DNA of 64,000 bases from Lepidodermella squamata (GCA_047495785.1 JBLDXI010000024.1:3038001-3102000), one strand, 5' to 3'. Positions 1-13,200 are shown, numbered from the stretch's first letter. Translations and numbers: made by a program. The notes: generated by a model not told the origin, from the letters alone.

Positions 1-341
1 TTATCCTGAGTAACATAGAGCAAAATGGAGTTTAGGGTGTTCAAAAATAGATTACTAAGAAAGCCCACCTTTTTATACTTTTTACCTAAAATTAGGTATT
101 TATCGCCTCGAATTTCAGTTTTCGGTAATTAGAAGCTTCAATTGAAATTTTTAGGCTAAATGGGAGGCTCCCAGGGTCCTAAATGCCCGAGTAAAATTCG
201 GTTATTTAGCGGCTAAATTGCGAACTTTTTTTTATAGTGCATCTTTTTATAGTGCATATAGTGCATTTACCATTCGCATAGTAGTAGTGTAAAAGGGGCT
301 TATGTCCCCTACCATCTGTTGCCCATAACGTTCCACCCTAT

Positions 342-1180
342 TACATCTTTTTTCTTTTGCAATTTCATTATTTTTATTAAAGAAACACGTGATTATATTT
401 TCATGATTCTCAGCTTATTCATTTTTTTACTTTTTTCTACCTAAGGATTTACTCGATCTTCGAAGGTTCGCTGTATGCGAATACGAAACCCGAATTGGAT
501 GAATTTGATATCAAATTGAAGCTAGAGATCTGATCTATCTAGCTGTGAAATTAGAATACTGGATGCCATTTCATTCTTGAAGGTATTCAACGTTTTAGCT
601 GACTGGCTGTTCGGAAAGTTTCTTCTGATTTTACCTACGATAATGTTTATTTTTCAACAAATACCTACTAAGGAATAATTATATTACTTAGTCTTCGCTA
701 ATTTCATCATTTCATGATGAAACCAAAGCAATATTTGTGAAAACTACCTCAGCTTAGGGTAAGCTATTGCCCTAAATGCTACTAAAGCTCAATTTTTCGA
801 GGTACTATCGCTTCTACTCGAGATATCAACTCCGCCTGATTGTTCTAATCATTTTTGGGGAGGAGGGAGGGGCCTTATACCTATAAAATATAAAAACTAC
901 CCAAGGAAAACATCTTTGCAGTTAATTCTACTTACTCCTTAGTTTTTGCGAAACACATAATAATTTTGTCGATCTGATCGCATGTTTGAAAAGATTATAT
1001 ATCTAGCTTCAATTTGATATCAAATTCATCCAATTCAGGTTTTGTAATCGCTTACCTTCGAAGATCGAGTAAATCCTTAGGTAGAAAAAAGTAAAAAAAA
1101 TGAATAAGTTGAGAATCATGAAAAAATAAACACGTGTTTCTTTAATAAAAATAATGAAATTGCAAAGGAAAAAAGGTGTA
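342..1180. repeat. Fold-back (long inverted repeat) element, about 840 bp
   Basis: The segment at about 342-540 reappears in reverse complement at about 985-1180. Both arms share the CACGTG-containing stretch, the ATTTGATATCAAAT palindrome, the CTTCGAAGATCGAG-type stretch and an AT-rich outer end that reads TACAYCTTTTTT inward. The middle (about 540-985) is unique and has no convincing reading frame. This looks like a non-autonomous fold-back or MITE-type element. No clear target-site duplication was identified, so the superfamily is open. Confidence 0.7.
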
Positions 1181-1745
1181 GAGATGATAGATTGCTAAAA
1201 AATTAATTAAGACGATTGTAGAATTTTCAGACCTCTAGGATCCTCACATCCTCCTTGAAACAGGGAAAACCTTAAGACCCTGATGAATATCAACCCCTTT
1301 TTTATACCACTCGACTCCTCATTGATAGGTCTTTAAGTTAACATTAATAGATCTTAAAATTGGCATCAAAATCTCACAATGTTCAAATTCAATGCTCAAA
1401 TGGCATCAAAATTTCGCCACACCCCACTTTTCACTAGTTTCCAGTCATTTTCTCTTTTTGCTAACATAAAAAGCCCTTAATATGCAATGCAAGATTTTCA
1501 TAAATAGGTCACTGAGCAACCTGAAGTGAGCATGCCAACGACCAGCCAACCTTCATTAGTCCAATCAATTGCTTTTTGTACACGTGAAACTGTTGTTTTC
1601 AATGTTTCGCGACTTTTGGCACAATAATCAATTTCACTTGAAAACAACTCGAAATGTCTTACCCCTAAAATGTCTCTGTCGAATGTCAAAATGGCCACCG
1701 CTTCTCTCTCACTGGCTATTAAGCGATGCAGGCTGAATACCACTT

Positions 1746-2064
1746 TTATCGAGTGTTTTTTCACACAATGTGAGCAAAGTGACTTCGCGATAGCGTCAAA
1801 TGCTATGCAGTTTCCAGGCAATTACAGCGATGGCAGGGCTAGCAAATTGACAGCGACGTTTATCATCGCGCTCCGACATTTTGCTGCCGTTGAATTATTT
1901 GATAATTATTCAGCTTTCTTCAAAGGTGCGAGAGGATTTATCATTAATTTAAATGAGACGATTCAAAAATTGAACAACGAATTGTCTATTATTGAGTAGA
2001 ATTTTAGTGCAAAAAATTGTTACCAAACTACCTTTGTATTCATCAAGAAAGAGAATGAGCATCG
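1746..2064 (+). promoter_or_regulatory. Upstream region of copy A with motifs shared by copies B and C
   Basis: Three short motifs occur in the same order and at similar distances before the ATG of all three receptor copies. The first, TTATCGAGTGTTT followed by TTCACA, starts at 1746 (319 nt before the ATG). The second, AAAGGTGCGAGAG, starts at 1922. The third, TTTTAGTGCAA, has its AG at 2006-2007 (58 nt before the ATG). The spacing suggests a conserved promoter and 5' leader; the AG of the third motif could be a trans-splice acceptor or a start-site element. Small reading frames here (1670-1999 + and 1498-1821 -) overlap each other and the motifs, and look non-coding. Confidence 0.5.
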
Positions 2065-2654
2065 ATGACGATTAATTCGAGGAACATCCAACTTGTCTCG
2101 GCTTTTCTCGCTCTTCTGTTTGGTAAATATCGGCTGCCGCATAATGAGAGGGGTTAACAACTTCCGTTTCTTCTCTACTCCAGGGCAGCTTGCAGAGTCA
2201 TTCGGATTGTTTTATTGTAGCTATGGTTCAGGAAATATCTTAAGCTGCAAAAACGGAGGCACTTGTGTTAGCAACGATAAATGCAACTGCCTCAATGGGT
2301 ACACAGGAGATTATTGTGAGACGCCACCTTGTGAGTTATTCCCCCGTTGAACGATTCATATGCTTCGTCAATTCAAATGTTCAGCTTGCGGATTAACATG
2401 CTCGAACGGCGGAACTTGCACCATTGTTAACGCAGTTAGCACTTGCCAGTGCAGGTCAGGGTGGACGGGGACGACCTGTGATACGCGTAAGCATCTCAAA
2501 TTGTCAACAGCACAATATGTATTGTCATTTTATATTCGTTTCCTTCCTTTTACAAAAGCTAATTGCCAGAATGGATGTCTTAACGGCGCAACCTGTTCCG
2601 CCCCGAATACCTGTACATGTGCGTCTGGTTATACTGGATCAACGTGCAACAGTG
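2065..2654 (+). CDS. Copy A: four-exon EGF cassette, 5' part of a multi-lectin receptor
   Basis: By comparison with copies B and C the exons are 2065-2122, 2196-2330, 2385-2486 and 2559-2654 (58, 135, 102 and 96 nt; every junction in phase 1). Exon 1 encodes a signal peptide ending in a hydrophobic LVSAFLALLFG-like run. Exons 2-4 each encode one EGF domain with six cysteines and the C-NGG-TC and G-TG--C patterns. After the last exon there is a good donor (GTAAGT) but no homologue of exon 5 or later exons before copy B starts at 4281. Either this is a truncated duplicate, or these exons are an alternative 5' end that splices into copy B exon 5 at 5240, which has the matching phase. No lesion is seen inside the four exons. 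Confidence 0.6.
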
Positions 2655-3297
2655 GTAAGTTGTTCCTTTGTTTCGTATATGCTGAAAATCAAATTTCTCT
2701 CTCTTTTCACCGTCGTTCCCTTGGGGTTTTTCGAATAAATTCATCAAAGGGACAGAAGCCCGACTTCTTCCTCATTAAAAAAAAAACTTAAACTTTATTG
2801 ACGTGCAATTATCATATGCATGATTGCAGCACATAGTAAGGCATACTTATCATAGACACTCAAGTGTTAAGTATTGCGTCTTTGATTTTAACTTTGAATG
2901 CTTATAAACCTACTATCTACCTTGACATTCACTTATTCTTCCACTATTCTTCTTAATTGAGTTACTACTCAAGTTATAATCTTGCATAGCTATCTTGAAT
3001 GATAACTGAACGAAATGAAGATCCATAGGAACCGCAGATGAGCTCGAATAAGCGATGAGCTATACGAGATTCATTTTCTTCTCTGCATCGGCTCCTCTGA
3101 GGTCGGGCCATAGTCCCATCATTCGAATTCCAGGCTTGCAGGAAAAAGTGGTCTCGAAATCGCAGGAAGTCGCGATGATAAATAATCCATCTTCACCCTA
3201 TCATAGCTTCACCCTATGAATTAAATTATGCATCCTAATTTAGCGACCTATCGCTCGTTTTATTCCGGAAGATATTTAGAACACATCTCGTGAGAGT
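2655..3297. other. Non-coding stretch after copy A
   Basis: No gene or repeat could be supported here. There is a short A-run near 2778-2788. Sequence similar to copy A stops soon after the exon 4 donor. Confidence 0.5.
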
Positions 3298-3540
3298 GAA
3301 CTATTGAGGCAATGAAACTTCTGCAGAAATTTGGAATCAACAGTGTCAAAGCTGTCGAAATTGCATCTCAATATTGAAGGACAGCGTTTGAATAGTAAAT
3401 CATCGCCTTTACTCAAATTATCAACAATCGAACCCCCAAATAGTTTATGAAACATACCAATCTCTATTATCAATTAATCATTTACTCATGTGTCTATTAG
3501 GCAATGTTACTGTATATATCCGTAAGCCAAAACCGCCAAT
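3298..3540 (+). repeat. Dispersed repeat, inverted relative to 20339-20578
   Basis: About 240 bp starting CTATTGAGGCAATGAAAC and ending near AAACCGCCAA is nearly identical to the reverse complement of 20339-20578. Similarity stops abruptly at both ends. The 20.3-kb copy continues into a degenerate protein-like stretch (20579-20970), so this copy may be a fragment of the same mobile element. The two copies flank receptor copy B in opposite orientation. Confidence 0.75.
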
Positions 3541-3929
3541 GATCAACACAAAAACGTTATCGATGATTGATGGAATGTACTGATCAAGGGGCATCTCGAT
3601 AATCACATAACCTTAGATGTCGGTTTTTTGTTAAGTGAGTTGAGGGCCATTTGCCATTTCAATTCCATTTCTGAGATCCGCAAAATTATATTGGTTAGCG
3701 TTCCTTATGGCTAAGTTTGTAAAGTTAGCAAGTTAGCTAAGTTAGTAAGTAAGTAAACTGCTGCTGGCTATTGGTCTCACTACAAAAATATTCAACCAAT
3801 TTGATGAATGGGTTTCTTGCCAGTCTTGAGATGACTCGACTGAAAGTCAATGTCAATCCCATTATTTCCCCTGCTACCTGCTACCCTTCGCCTATTTCAT
3901 TTTTAGACTAGGTGAGGAAAGTTATTGGA

Positions 3930-4280
3930 TTATCGAGTGTTTGTTCACACCCTGTACCATGTAAGATGTAAGAAACGGTTTTCAGCTGAAATATTGGCGT
4001 TGTGCTTCAAGCTGCTTAAAAGCACGGTTTCCAGCCGAAAACGGTCATTTAACATTTTAACTGCATTTTACTGCTAAGTCTTGGCGCCTATGAGGTGTAT
4101 ACCTCATGCATTATTGGCTTGAATGCTCATTCAGATTTTTCCAAAGGTGCGAGAAGATTGATAAATTAATTAGATGAGGCAATACGGGGTTGAGTTATGC
4201 GACGATAATGGTTATTACTGCGGCTTTCAAGTGCAACACATTTTTATTGAATTGAATTCTGGCAGGAAGATTGAGAATCC
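3930..4280 (+). promoter_or_regulatory. Upstream region of receptor copy B
   Basis: It carries the same ordered motifs as the regions before copies A and C: TTATCGAGTGTTTG then TTCACA from 3930 (351 nt before the ATG), AAAGGTGCGAGAAG from 4143 followed by a GATAAATTAATTA block also present before copy C, and TTTCAAGTGCAAC with its AG at 4230-4231 (50 nt before the ATG). Copies B and C also share a GAAAGCA/AAAGCA-CGTTTCCAG block between the first two. Conservation in three copies supports a regulatory or leader role; exact function is inferred. Confidence 0.5.
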
Positions 4281-7200
4281 ATGGCAGTTAATTCGACAAA
4301 AATTCAGCTTGTGTGTGCCTGTCTTGCTCTGCTGTTTGGTAAAAATTGTCCACCATAATATAACGAAAGCGTCTCACTTCTCTCATTTATTATAAGTTTC
4401 GGAGTCAAACAGCGGCCCTGGAGATTGTAGTAACGGTGTAGGAAATCCAGATATCTGTCAAAACGGAGGCACCTGTGGTAGTGATAAGAAATGCGATTGC
4501 GTAGCTGGGTTCTATGGAGCCCACTGCGAATTGGGCCACGCAATTGGTGAGCCATTCTCCCGATAATAACACATTCGCGTGTGTCGAAACCTCTATATCA
4601 TTCGTCTTACCTTGCAGCTTGTTCATTAACGTGCTCGAACGGCGGAACTTGCACCCTTGTTAACGCAATAAGCTCTTGCCAGTGTAGGTCAGGGTGGACG
4701 GGAACGACCTGCGATACATGTATTTTCAATTTTCACTATGGAAATTGCCTTTTGATAGTTGAATATACCTCCAGTTTCTTGCCCAAGTGGATGTCTTAAT
4801 GGCGGAACTTGTTCCGGTCCAAACACCTGCAAATGCGCGTCTGGTTATACCGGATCAACGTGCAACAATGGTATAGTATTATAAGAGCATCGCAATTCCA
4901 TTCATTGTTTATAGCCGAACTTCACTCCAACCTCCTTTTTTGATAGCAAGTTACCATATATATATTCGAACATGTCTCGTATTTGATTTCTCTGTTTTGG
5001 CCCCAAACACGCACATCTCCTCAGATTCTAAAATCTTCGAACCTGATACCCCATAAGCTAGACCTTGCCGTCTTTTTTGTGGACAAATCATATCTGATTC
5101 TGAATTCTGAATTACAACGCTTGAATTTTAAGCATCTCAAAAAATTCGAGTTTTCGCTTCACTGGGGATTAAATTGGTCTCTGGCAGCTCTCAGATGAAA
5201 TGTAAATGTTCATGATTCATCGATTGAATACATTTCCAGCGATTTGCTCGCCAAGCTGTCAAAACGGTGGGTCGTGCACCTCTCCTGACGTTTGTCTGTG
5301 CACCAGCGGATACAATGGAACAACTTGCCAATCTCGTAAGCTATAATCCTTCTAACTTCCGATATAATGTCCGAATTAACAAAAATACAGCCATTTGCTC
5401 GACTGCTTGCGGTAACGGTGGAACATGCATTTCGCCGAACACCTGCAGATGCGCATCAGGGTGGACAGGACCAACTTGCGCTACACGTTTGCAGAATACA
5501 TTATTGATATTATAAATTTCTTACGATTAATCTTTTAAAGCGGTCTGCTCTCCAACCTGCAAAAACAATGGCAACTGCACGGCCCCAAACGTTTGCCAAT
5601 GTGCAACTGGATACATCAGCATAGATTGCAGCACAGGTTCTAAGATCCTCTTTCATTTTAATTTCACACTAAATTTTACGCATTCCCAGCTGTTTGCAAT
5701 CCTCCGTGTAAAAACAACGGAACGTGCTCTTCGCCTGATGTCTGCACCTGCACGGCCAAGTGGACAGACTCGACATGTTCAACACGTAAGGCTGAGATGT
5801 GAACAGAAAATCTATCAGATGCCATTTATACTCAGCTATTTGCAATAATCCGTGTCAAAATGGCGGGACGTGTTCCAATCCTGACGTTTGCACCTGTGTT
5901 GCTGGCTGGACGGGATCTACTTGCGCAACGCGTACGCTTTCGCGAATTTCTCAACGTTTAGTTATCTTTCAATCGTTGTCTTTCAACCAGCTATTTGCAA
6001 CTCGCCCTGTAAGAACGGCGGAACGTGCGTTGGCCCTGATCAATGCAGGTGTCCTGCGATTTGGGGCGGTCCGACGTGCGTAGACCCTGCTTGCCCCGCG
6101 CGTAACAACTGCTCAGGGCACGGCAAATGCATAGCAGCGAACAATTGCACGTGTGACTTTTTGTGGAAAGGCGACAATTGCGATCAATGTTTGCTCGCAC
6201 TCCATAAGTATAATCGATTTAACTTGTTGCTTAAACAGGGTACTGCCAAGACGGCTGGTGTCAAAATAATGGCAACTGTTCAGGCCCGAAGTAAGTTTTT
6301 TGTCGGTAAACCTGTCCGTTGCTAGGCTAGAGGCGAGAAAACTTAGCAGTTAGCATCTCATCAGGTATGGACAGCTACTTAATAACTACGCAGTTTAAAA
6401 AAAAACCCCAGAAAATAAGGAAAAAAGAGTTAAATGATGGAAATTTAATTGTAGCCAATGTCAATGTGTGTGGAAGTATTGGCGCGGGCCGAGATGTGAG
6501 CAACGTGAGCGGTGAAGTAAACAAAATCTCTTCGTTATTTACATTCAATTTTTTGCAGCGGTTTGCTCTCCGGAATGCTCCAACGGTTTGAAGTCGCAAG
6601 TTGTATCACTTCAGACTTTTGCAATATTTCTTCCTCCACCCAGGTGGCCAATGCCTATGGTCAGGTGGTAATCAGTATGTTGTAAGAATTTAGTTCTCGC
6701 AATTGGTTAATACTTCTACGTTCAAGGTGCCATTGCCCAACAGGCTGGACAGGAAATGATTGCACAATACGTAGGCGATATATTGAATTTATTGAAACAT
6801 TTAAGTTACTCTGAATAAAAATAAAGCTGACGCCGCTTCCTGGGCTGGGCACCAAACATTCATCAGCCAGAATTCGAAGACTTGGACCCAAGATGACGTG
6901 TACAAGAAATTCACGCTTGATGCGAGTGCTTATCCCCCTGGTTATTCCTCAGCGCGTAATATTTGTAGTCTGCAGTGTTAACCTTTTCCTAAATATGTTA
7001 TTTCAAGCGACGAGTGTTGAGAACTGCTGCCCTTGTGGGACTTTCCTACTCGATAACAACTGCTACTTTGTGGTGAATGGTCATACTTCGTGGAATTTCG
7101 GTGAAACTATGACTCAGCCTCATTATACCTACGCAACTTGCAGCCACGCTGGAGGGGTACCTGCCACCTTCGAAACAGGCGATGCCCAGTCAAAAATGGC

Positions 7201-10200
7201 TAGTTTAGTAAAATGGCTTGCCACTGAGCAAAATATTCAGCTCGGGGACAAACCAGTTGATCTCGCGACTAGAGTGGTTAATTATGACGACGATTCATTT
7301 TATGACCTTTGCTTGCTTATCGGCGGTTTCCGAGATCACGCCACGAATAAGTGGTACTGGCAGACGTATCCGCCGGTCGAGATTGACAGCTCACTCTGGG
7401 TGAAAAACGAGCCACAGGGATACGAATTTCTTTGCATGATACCGCACAAAAAACGCCCAATGCTCAGAACTTATTACTACTGGTGGGGCGAACAGCCTCT
7501 CGTCTGCATGATACGAAACCCGTGTTCGACTATGCCCGTCTGCAAGCCTGGCGTTACGAAGGACAAGCTTGACACTGTTCGGATGTGGGATAGATGCTAC
7601 AGCACAGGCGTGTCTCCAAATAATGACTGGGGCACGGCTTTTGTGAATCGGCTCCAGGCAGAACAAATTTGCCAGAGTAAGAATGGATTCTTAGCATCTA
7701 TAAGGCAGCAATTCGAGCCTTTCTATTGGGCGTGGGGCTTGGACGTTACATTGACAAACGATCAAACTGCATTCAGCTTCCCATACCGAATCTGGAACTA
7801 TCAGGGATGGATTGGCTACAACCATCTGAACTGTTAATTTCTTGTAATTAGTGATGATTTTGAATTCACCTCATCTTTTTAACAGCTGATTACTACTGGG
7901 ACTCAAGCAATATTAACCTGGCGAGTCCTTACCACGCGAACTGGCGATTAGGTTCGGGCCAAGAGCCGAACGACCAAGATGCTAGTCTTTGCTCTGTTGC
8001 GAAATTCGACGGATGGATCGATGAGATTTGCTCCATGAATACAAACGTAAATTGAAAAATTAGTCATTTTGAAGATTACGTGAATATTCTTCTCGCAGAG
8101 AATCGCCTGTGAAAGCGGTGTTGGAGTACCAACAGTCGTCGCAGATACAGATAGTGGCAGCAATTGCGCTCTGACGTGCCCGATAGCACGTAGTTTCATT
8201 TTGGGCTCTAGTCTTTCTAATTATTTTATTTTTAACTTTCAGCCGGTTGCCCAGCTAATTACGCCTATGTAGCCTGCTTTGATTCTTGCTACAAATTCAA
8301 TACGTAATATCAATCAGCGTTACTTATTAAATCTGGCTAAAGATGAATCTCCCACCAGGGACAACTCAAAGACTTACTTCGAAGCACTTTCTGATTGCGT
8401 AAGTAAATGAAATTATGAAATCAATTGAATAAACACGTATTCTCAGGTTAATGATGGTGCCACATTTGCGAACATCAACTCAACGGAAGAGTTTACCTAC
8501 ATCACTAGCATGCTTGACAAGAAGAAAGACTGGTTCATCGGTCTCGGAGATTGGACAAGGCGGTCGAAAGGTAATCTGGGCACAGGCGTTACTACCTATG
8601 TTGGTGACTCTGATGGAACTTGGACATGGCAAGACGATACAATAGCCGATTCGATATCTTACGATACGATTGGCACCACCTTTTCAAAGAGCCCAGATCC
8701 ATATAAATTCCTGATATGGGAGAAACAACCTGCGCCCGCGTCTGATAAAGCGAGTGCCCCTTTCCTAACATTCTTGAGATGGCAAGCCTCGAGTAATCAA
8801 TGGTATATCCCAATCAGTGATAAGAACAAGTTCGACTACAAAGCAGCGTATGTTTGCGAGTACAACTCGGCGTGCTACAAGTGTCCAATGTCTTGGGTCA
8901 AATTCGGGACTTACTGCTTCCAATATTCAACCTTCGATGACGGCGATGGCACTTACTTTGATAAAAAGCTGAGTTGTCAGAACCAAGATCCAAATGCCTA
9001 TATTTGGGCTCCGAAAACGGAGATGCTGATTCTCTTCGTTCGTGTCTTGCTGCAGCAGATGAACAAGTTTGACTCTAGTAAGTCAGTATGGATAGGGCTT
9101 GAAAAAAGAGCAGATAACACATGGGGTTGGAGTGATGGTAGCGATGTAGCTCCGGGTGATGCCTATGACATATTCCGCGGAACAACTGTGACTGCAAATA
9201 ACTGGGCTTTCTACGTCGACATATCAAACAGAGCGAATAATTTGCAAAAAGTGACTGATCAGAATGGAACGCAATGGAAGCTTGCCAATCAAAATTCGAC
9301 ATCCTACCGCGTGATTTGCCAACTGCCTGGTACTTATGGCGTTGGTCGGCCATGTCAACCAAACTGTCCGACAAAAGGTGAATCATTGCGATTTCACGAT
9401 TATTAAGAGCATTCTGAACATTGTGCTTTAGTAACTTGCCCTGGTGGATACGAATATGCTCCATGCACGGACTCATGCTACAGAGTTTCAGGGTTCGTTA
9501 GATCTCCACAGAATTATAAATAATATGTGTTCTAGATGTAATTTGGCAGAAAGGTTTTGTAGTTACCTGATTGAATGCCACAACAATTTTCTCAGACATG
9601 TTACTTTTTGTGACTCGATACATCTGTTATGATTTTGCAGTTGGGGATCGAGGTATCTTGACGCTCTCAAAGACTGCGTGAGTTTTTTGCATATTGCAGG
9701 AACATATTATAGAATTCGGTCATTCCAGATGGGCTCCGGAGCATCTTTGGTCAACTTCAACTCACAAGACGAGTTCCGCCGGGTCATGTCAATCGACAAC
9801 ATTGACGAGAGCAAACAATACTTCATTGGTCTGCAAGACTGGGCAAGGCGTTCGCGGCGATATCCTGTCACGTACTCTTCTAATTATCAACCCTACATTG
9901 GTGATCCTGATGGTAAGTGGTACTGGTCAGATGACACCGGGCCAATCGATGCTTCGGATATACCCGACGGCTTCTTCGTCCCGTCGCCGGACCCCTGGAG
10001 CTTTCTAATTTGGCAGCAACGGCCTGCTGTTTTTTCTGATCGTAGCAACAACTTTGTAGCCACATTGACCTACTCAAAATCGCGTTCTCAATGGTATATC
10101 GCCGTGAATAATAGCAATTTCGCGTCAACCGCTCGCTACATCTGCGAGTACAGCATGGCGTGTACAATGTGCCCTAGCGGCTGGTCGAAATTCAACGACA

Positions 10201-13200
10201 AATGCTTCAAAGTCCTAAATAGTAATTACTACACAGGCTGGCAGGCAGTGCAGAATTGTCGCGATTTGGGATCGATAGTGATAGCGCCTCGAACCGAGAG
10301 CCTTATTATGTATCTCCGAAGTACAAACTATGTAGCGAAATGGGGATGGTCAGCTATGTACGTTGGGCTTCTCGCCAAAGGTACATCGTATACATGGGCT
10401 GATGGGAAGGATGCTGATGCGACCGATGCCTACGACATAAAAGCTGAACCAACTTCGGATGCGATTTATTTAGTAGGAGTTGGTCAAGACACGTCTTTGA
10501 CGAAACAAGACGAGCAAGATTACTTGCAATGGTCAAGCTTGAACAACAATTCCTATAGTGGATTAGTGGTTTGCCAAAGGAATGGAAGCTATGCAAACGG
10601 TGTCTTGGTGACTACCCAAGCTCCACCAGATTGCTTAGACGTATGTAAAACAATCATGGCCTAGATTTTCATTGCATAACGATTCCTTTTTATCAATAGG
10701 ATGGCTGTTGCAAATGCCCTTTTGTTAGGTTTTCAGACCAGTCGTCTCAAACCGATACATGCTACTACTTCTCCAACTACACGTAAACAATTATTTATTT
10801 TGACTGCCTTGTTTTTGTATTCATATTTTCCAGGGCAACGTGGGATGACGCCAGCTGGACTTGTACTGGAATGGGAGGTCATCTAGTGATTGCGGACACA
10901 ATGACGAAGCTTCAGTATATTTTGAATCACCCTAAAATGGTTGCGCCGTACTACTGGACCGCACTTTCCCTAAGTAAAATCTGAATATTGCCAAAGAATA
11001 AGCTGATTGTTATTACCAGATTCCTATGGCATTTGGGCTTGGCCGAACACTCCTAACAATTACACTGCTGCACTGAACAGTAGGGTTTAAGTGGAATGAA
11101 ATCAGCTATAAAAAATATTTAATCCAGGATATATCATTGGCGACAATGCGTGGCCATCAACGCCGAATTGTTACGCAGCTCTCATTTCGAATAATGAAGG
11201 AATGTTGGTCCCGTTCTGTAACAATTCAAAAAGTGTTCAGATCACAAACGCAACCGTTGGCAATACGACGACGTATGATCGGAGCACGCAGTTTCGATTC
11301 ATCTGCGAAATAGTTCACTCGCCTACTTCTTGCCTTGGTAAAATTCGACATTAATTTTTGTGTTTCCTCAGGCTTTTAGAATTATGAATCTGAATTTAGA
11401 CGTTCATAGACGCAATCACAATTTCTCGCGTCACTTTCCCAACTTCCTAAAATATGGGTTGGCCCTACGTCTCATCTTAAATTATGCCTGACATTGATTG
11501 CTGGAGCACGGCATATTTCTAGACATCTATTTCATGTTTTTTCGAATTTAGGCTGCAAATATCCCAGCGATGCGGTCGATTTGCAGAATTTGAACAATGG
11601 CCACAGGATTTCTGCTGATAAATGCATTTGGCTCTTCGATGACACTGGGGACCGCTCGACTAATATCAACACATGCAAAGCGGCTGGAATGCGGCCTCTA
11701 TCAATTTTGCAGAATTACGAATCGAGAATTATGACCAGAGCCATGTTCGAACTTGGAAAAGACTCGTTTTGGCTGGACCTGGTGCTGCGAAATAAGAGTT
11801 TGCTACCTTGAAATTAATTCTAAAGGTTTCCTATTTCCTTTTGATCGACAGCTGACTACGTCTGGGAAGGTGAACCGACCACCTGGCACACGACTCCCAA
11901 CAATCGTCTGGTGGGCTTGCCATGGAGAAACAACTGGTACCAGCCATGTACCCGAGTTGCAAACGACATGAACATTTACACGCGAAACTGCCAAGATTAC
12001 TCGATCCCAATTTGCACCGTTCCATCGGCGGCGTCATGCTCAGATATGTGCCCAGCTGGCTTTACTTCAGTTGGTGATACTTGCTATCGGCTAGTAACGT
12101 AAGATTTAGCATTTAGCATTTAGCAACAGCCGAACTTTCTTGACAAATTGTAAAGGTCACCAACAGCAAATAGCCCGTTTGCTGCTAGGACGTATTGCTA
12201 CAACAACTTTAATAGTTATAACCTTGCTTCGATAACGAGCACTAAAAAGTTCCAACAGCTTATCGATTACTTGACGTCAACTAACAGCTTACTTATCGGA
12301 TCCGCGATTTGGCTTGGCTTGGACAACAGCATAGTTACGTCCCACTCTGCATTCGATAATGCGAATTTAGTGCGATCAGGGGATCCTGATTCTGGTTTGG
12401 AATTGTATACATTCAAATAACTTGATAGCTAAAATGGTTTCTTCTTTAGTCTGGGAACTTGATAGTGGTGATAAGCTACCAATAACGTCGTTTGGTGCGA
12501 ATTCTGATGCGAGTTTCTGGGATGCAAGTTCGCCTAACAGCAGTCATCACTACGCCTATCTCTATTGGGATACTACAAACATCCGCGTTCGAACAATTTC
12601 GAAGAACACCCCTCTGAATGCATTATTCGTTTGTGAAAGGCCACAACCTTGCTTAGAATGCGAACTGGGCTGGGTATGTATTATTATCTTGATTTTCAAG
12701 TTTATAATTCAAAAAAATATCTAGTGGTTTTTCAATGGGCATTGCTATCGTAAAGTTTCTATCGTCGCCGGATCAAAGTTCAGAAGCGTCCGGAATAAAT
12801 GCGAATTCATGTCTTCGTACTTAACAACAATCAACTACCCGATGGAGAATATGTTTGTCAGACAATTTGCTGGCTTCGATAAATACATCTTCATGGGGAT
12901 ATACACTGTAATGACCTACAACTTACCGCTAAAAGAAGATTATTTCGAATGGGAGGACGGTTTGCGAATGAACGCGAGTCAGCTAAATCTATGGACCAAT
13001 AGTGAGCCAAATATTTGGAAAGGAATGGAATACTTATCCGCAATCGCCTCTAACACAAATGAGTGGAATGACGTTGACCCGGAGCACGGCAGCCCAAACA
13101 TAGCTGTTTGCGAAAAAGATGCGACCCCACCTACCATAAAATGTCCGAAATCAGGCTCTGCCGCATCAGCTTGTGGTGACAGCGTGGCAAACAGTATCTT

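Noticed and set aside
1498-1999. Overlapping 107- and 109-codon frames on opposite strands
   Set aside because: They overlap the conserved upstream motifs, show no domain, and the matching regions before copies B and C are not open.
2093-2350. 85-codon frame as a separate EGF gene
   Set aside because: It reads through the exon 1-2 intron in a wrong frame at its start; the spliced model from 2065 keeps the signal peptide seen in the other copies.
4304-4626. Minus-strand frames over copy B exons 2-3
   Set aside because: Shadows of the EGF exons on the other strand.
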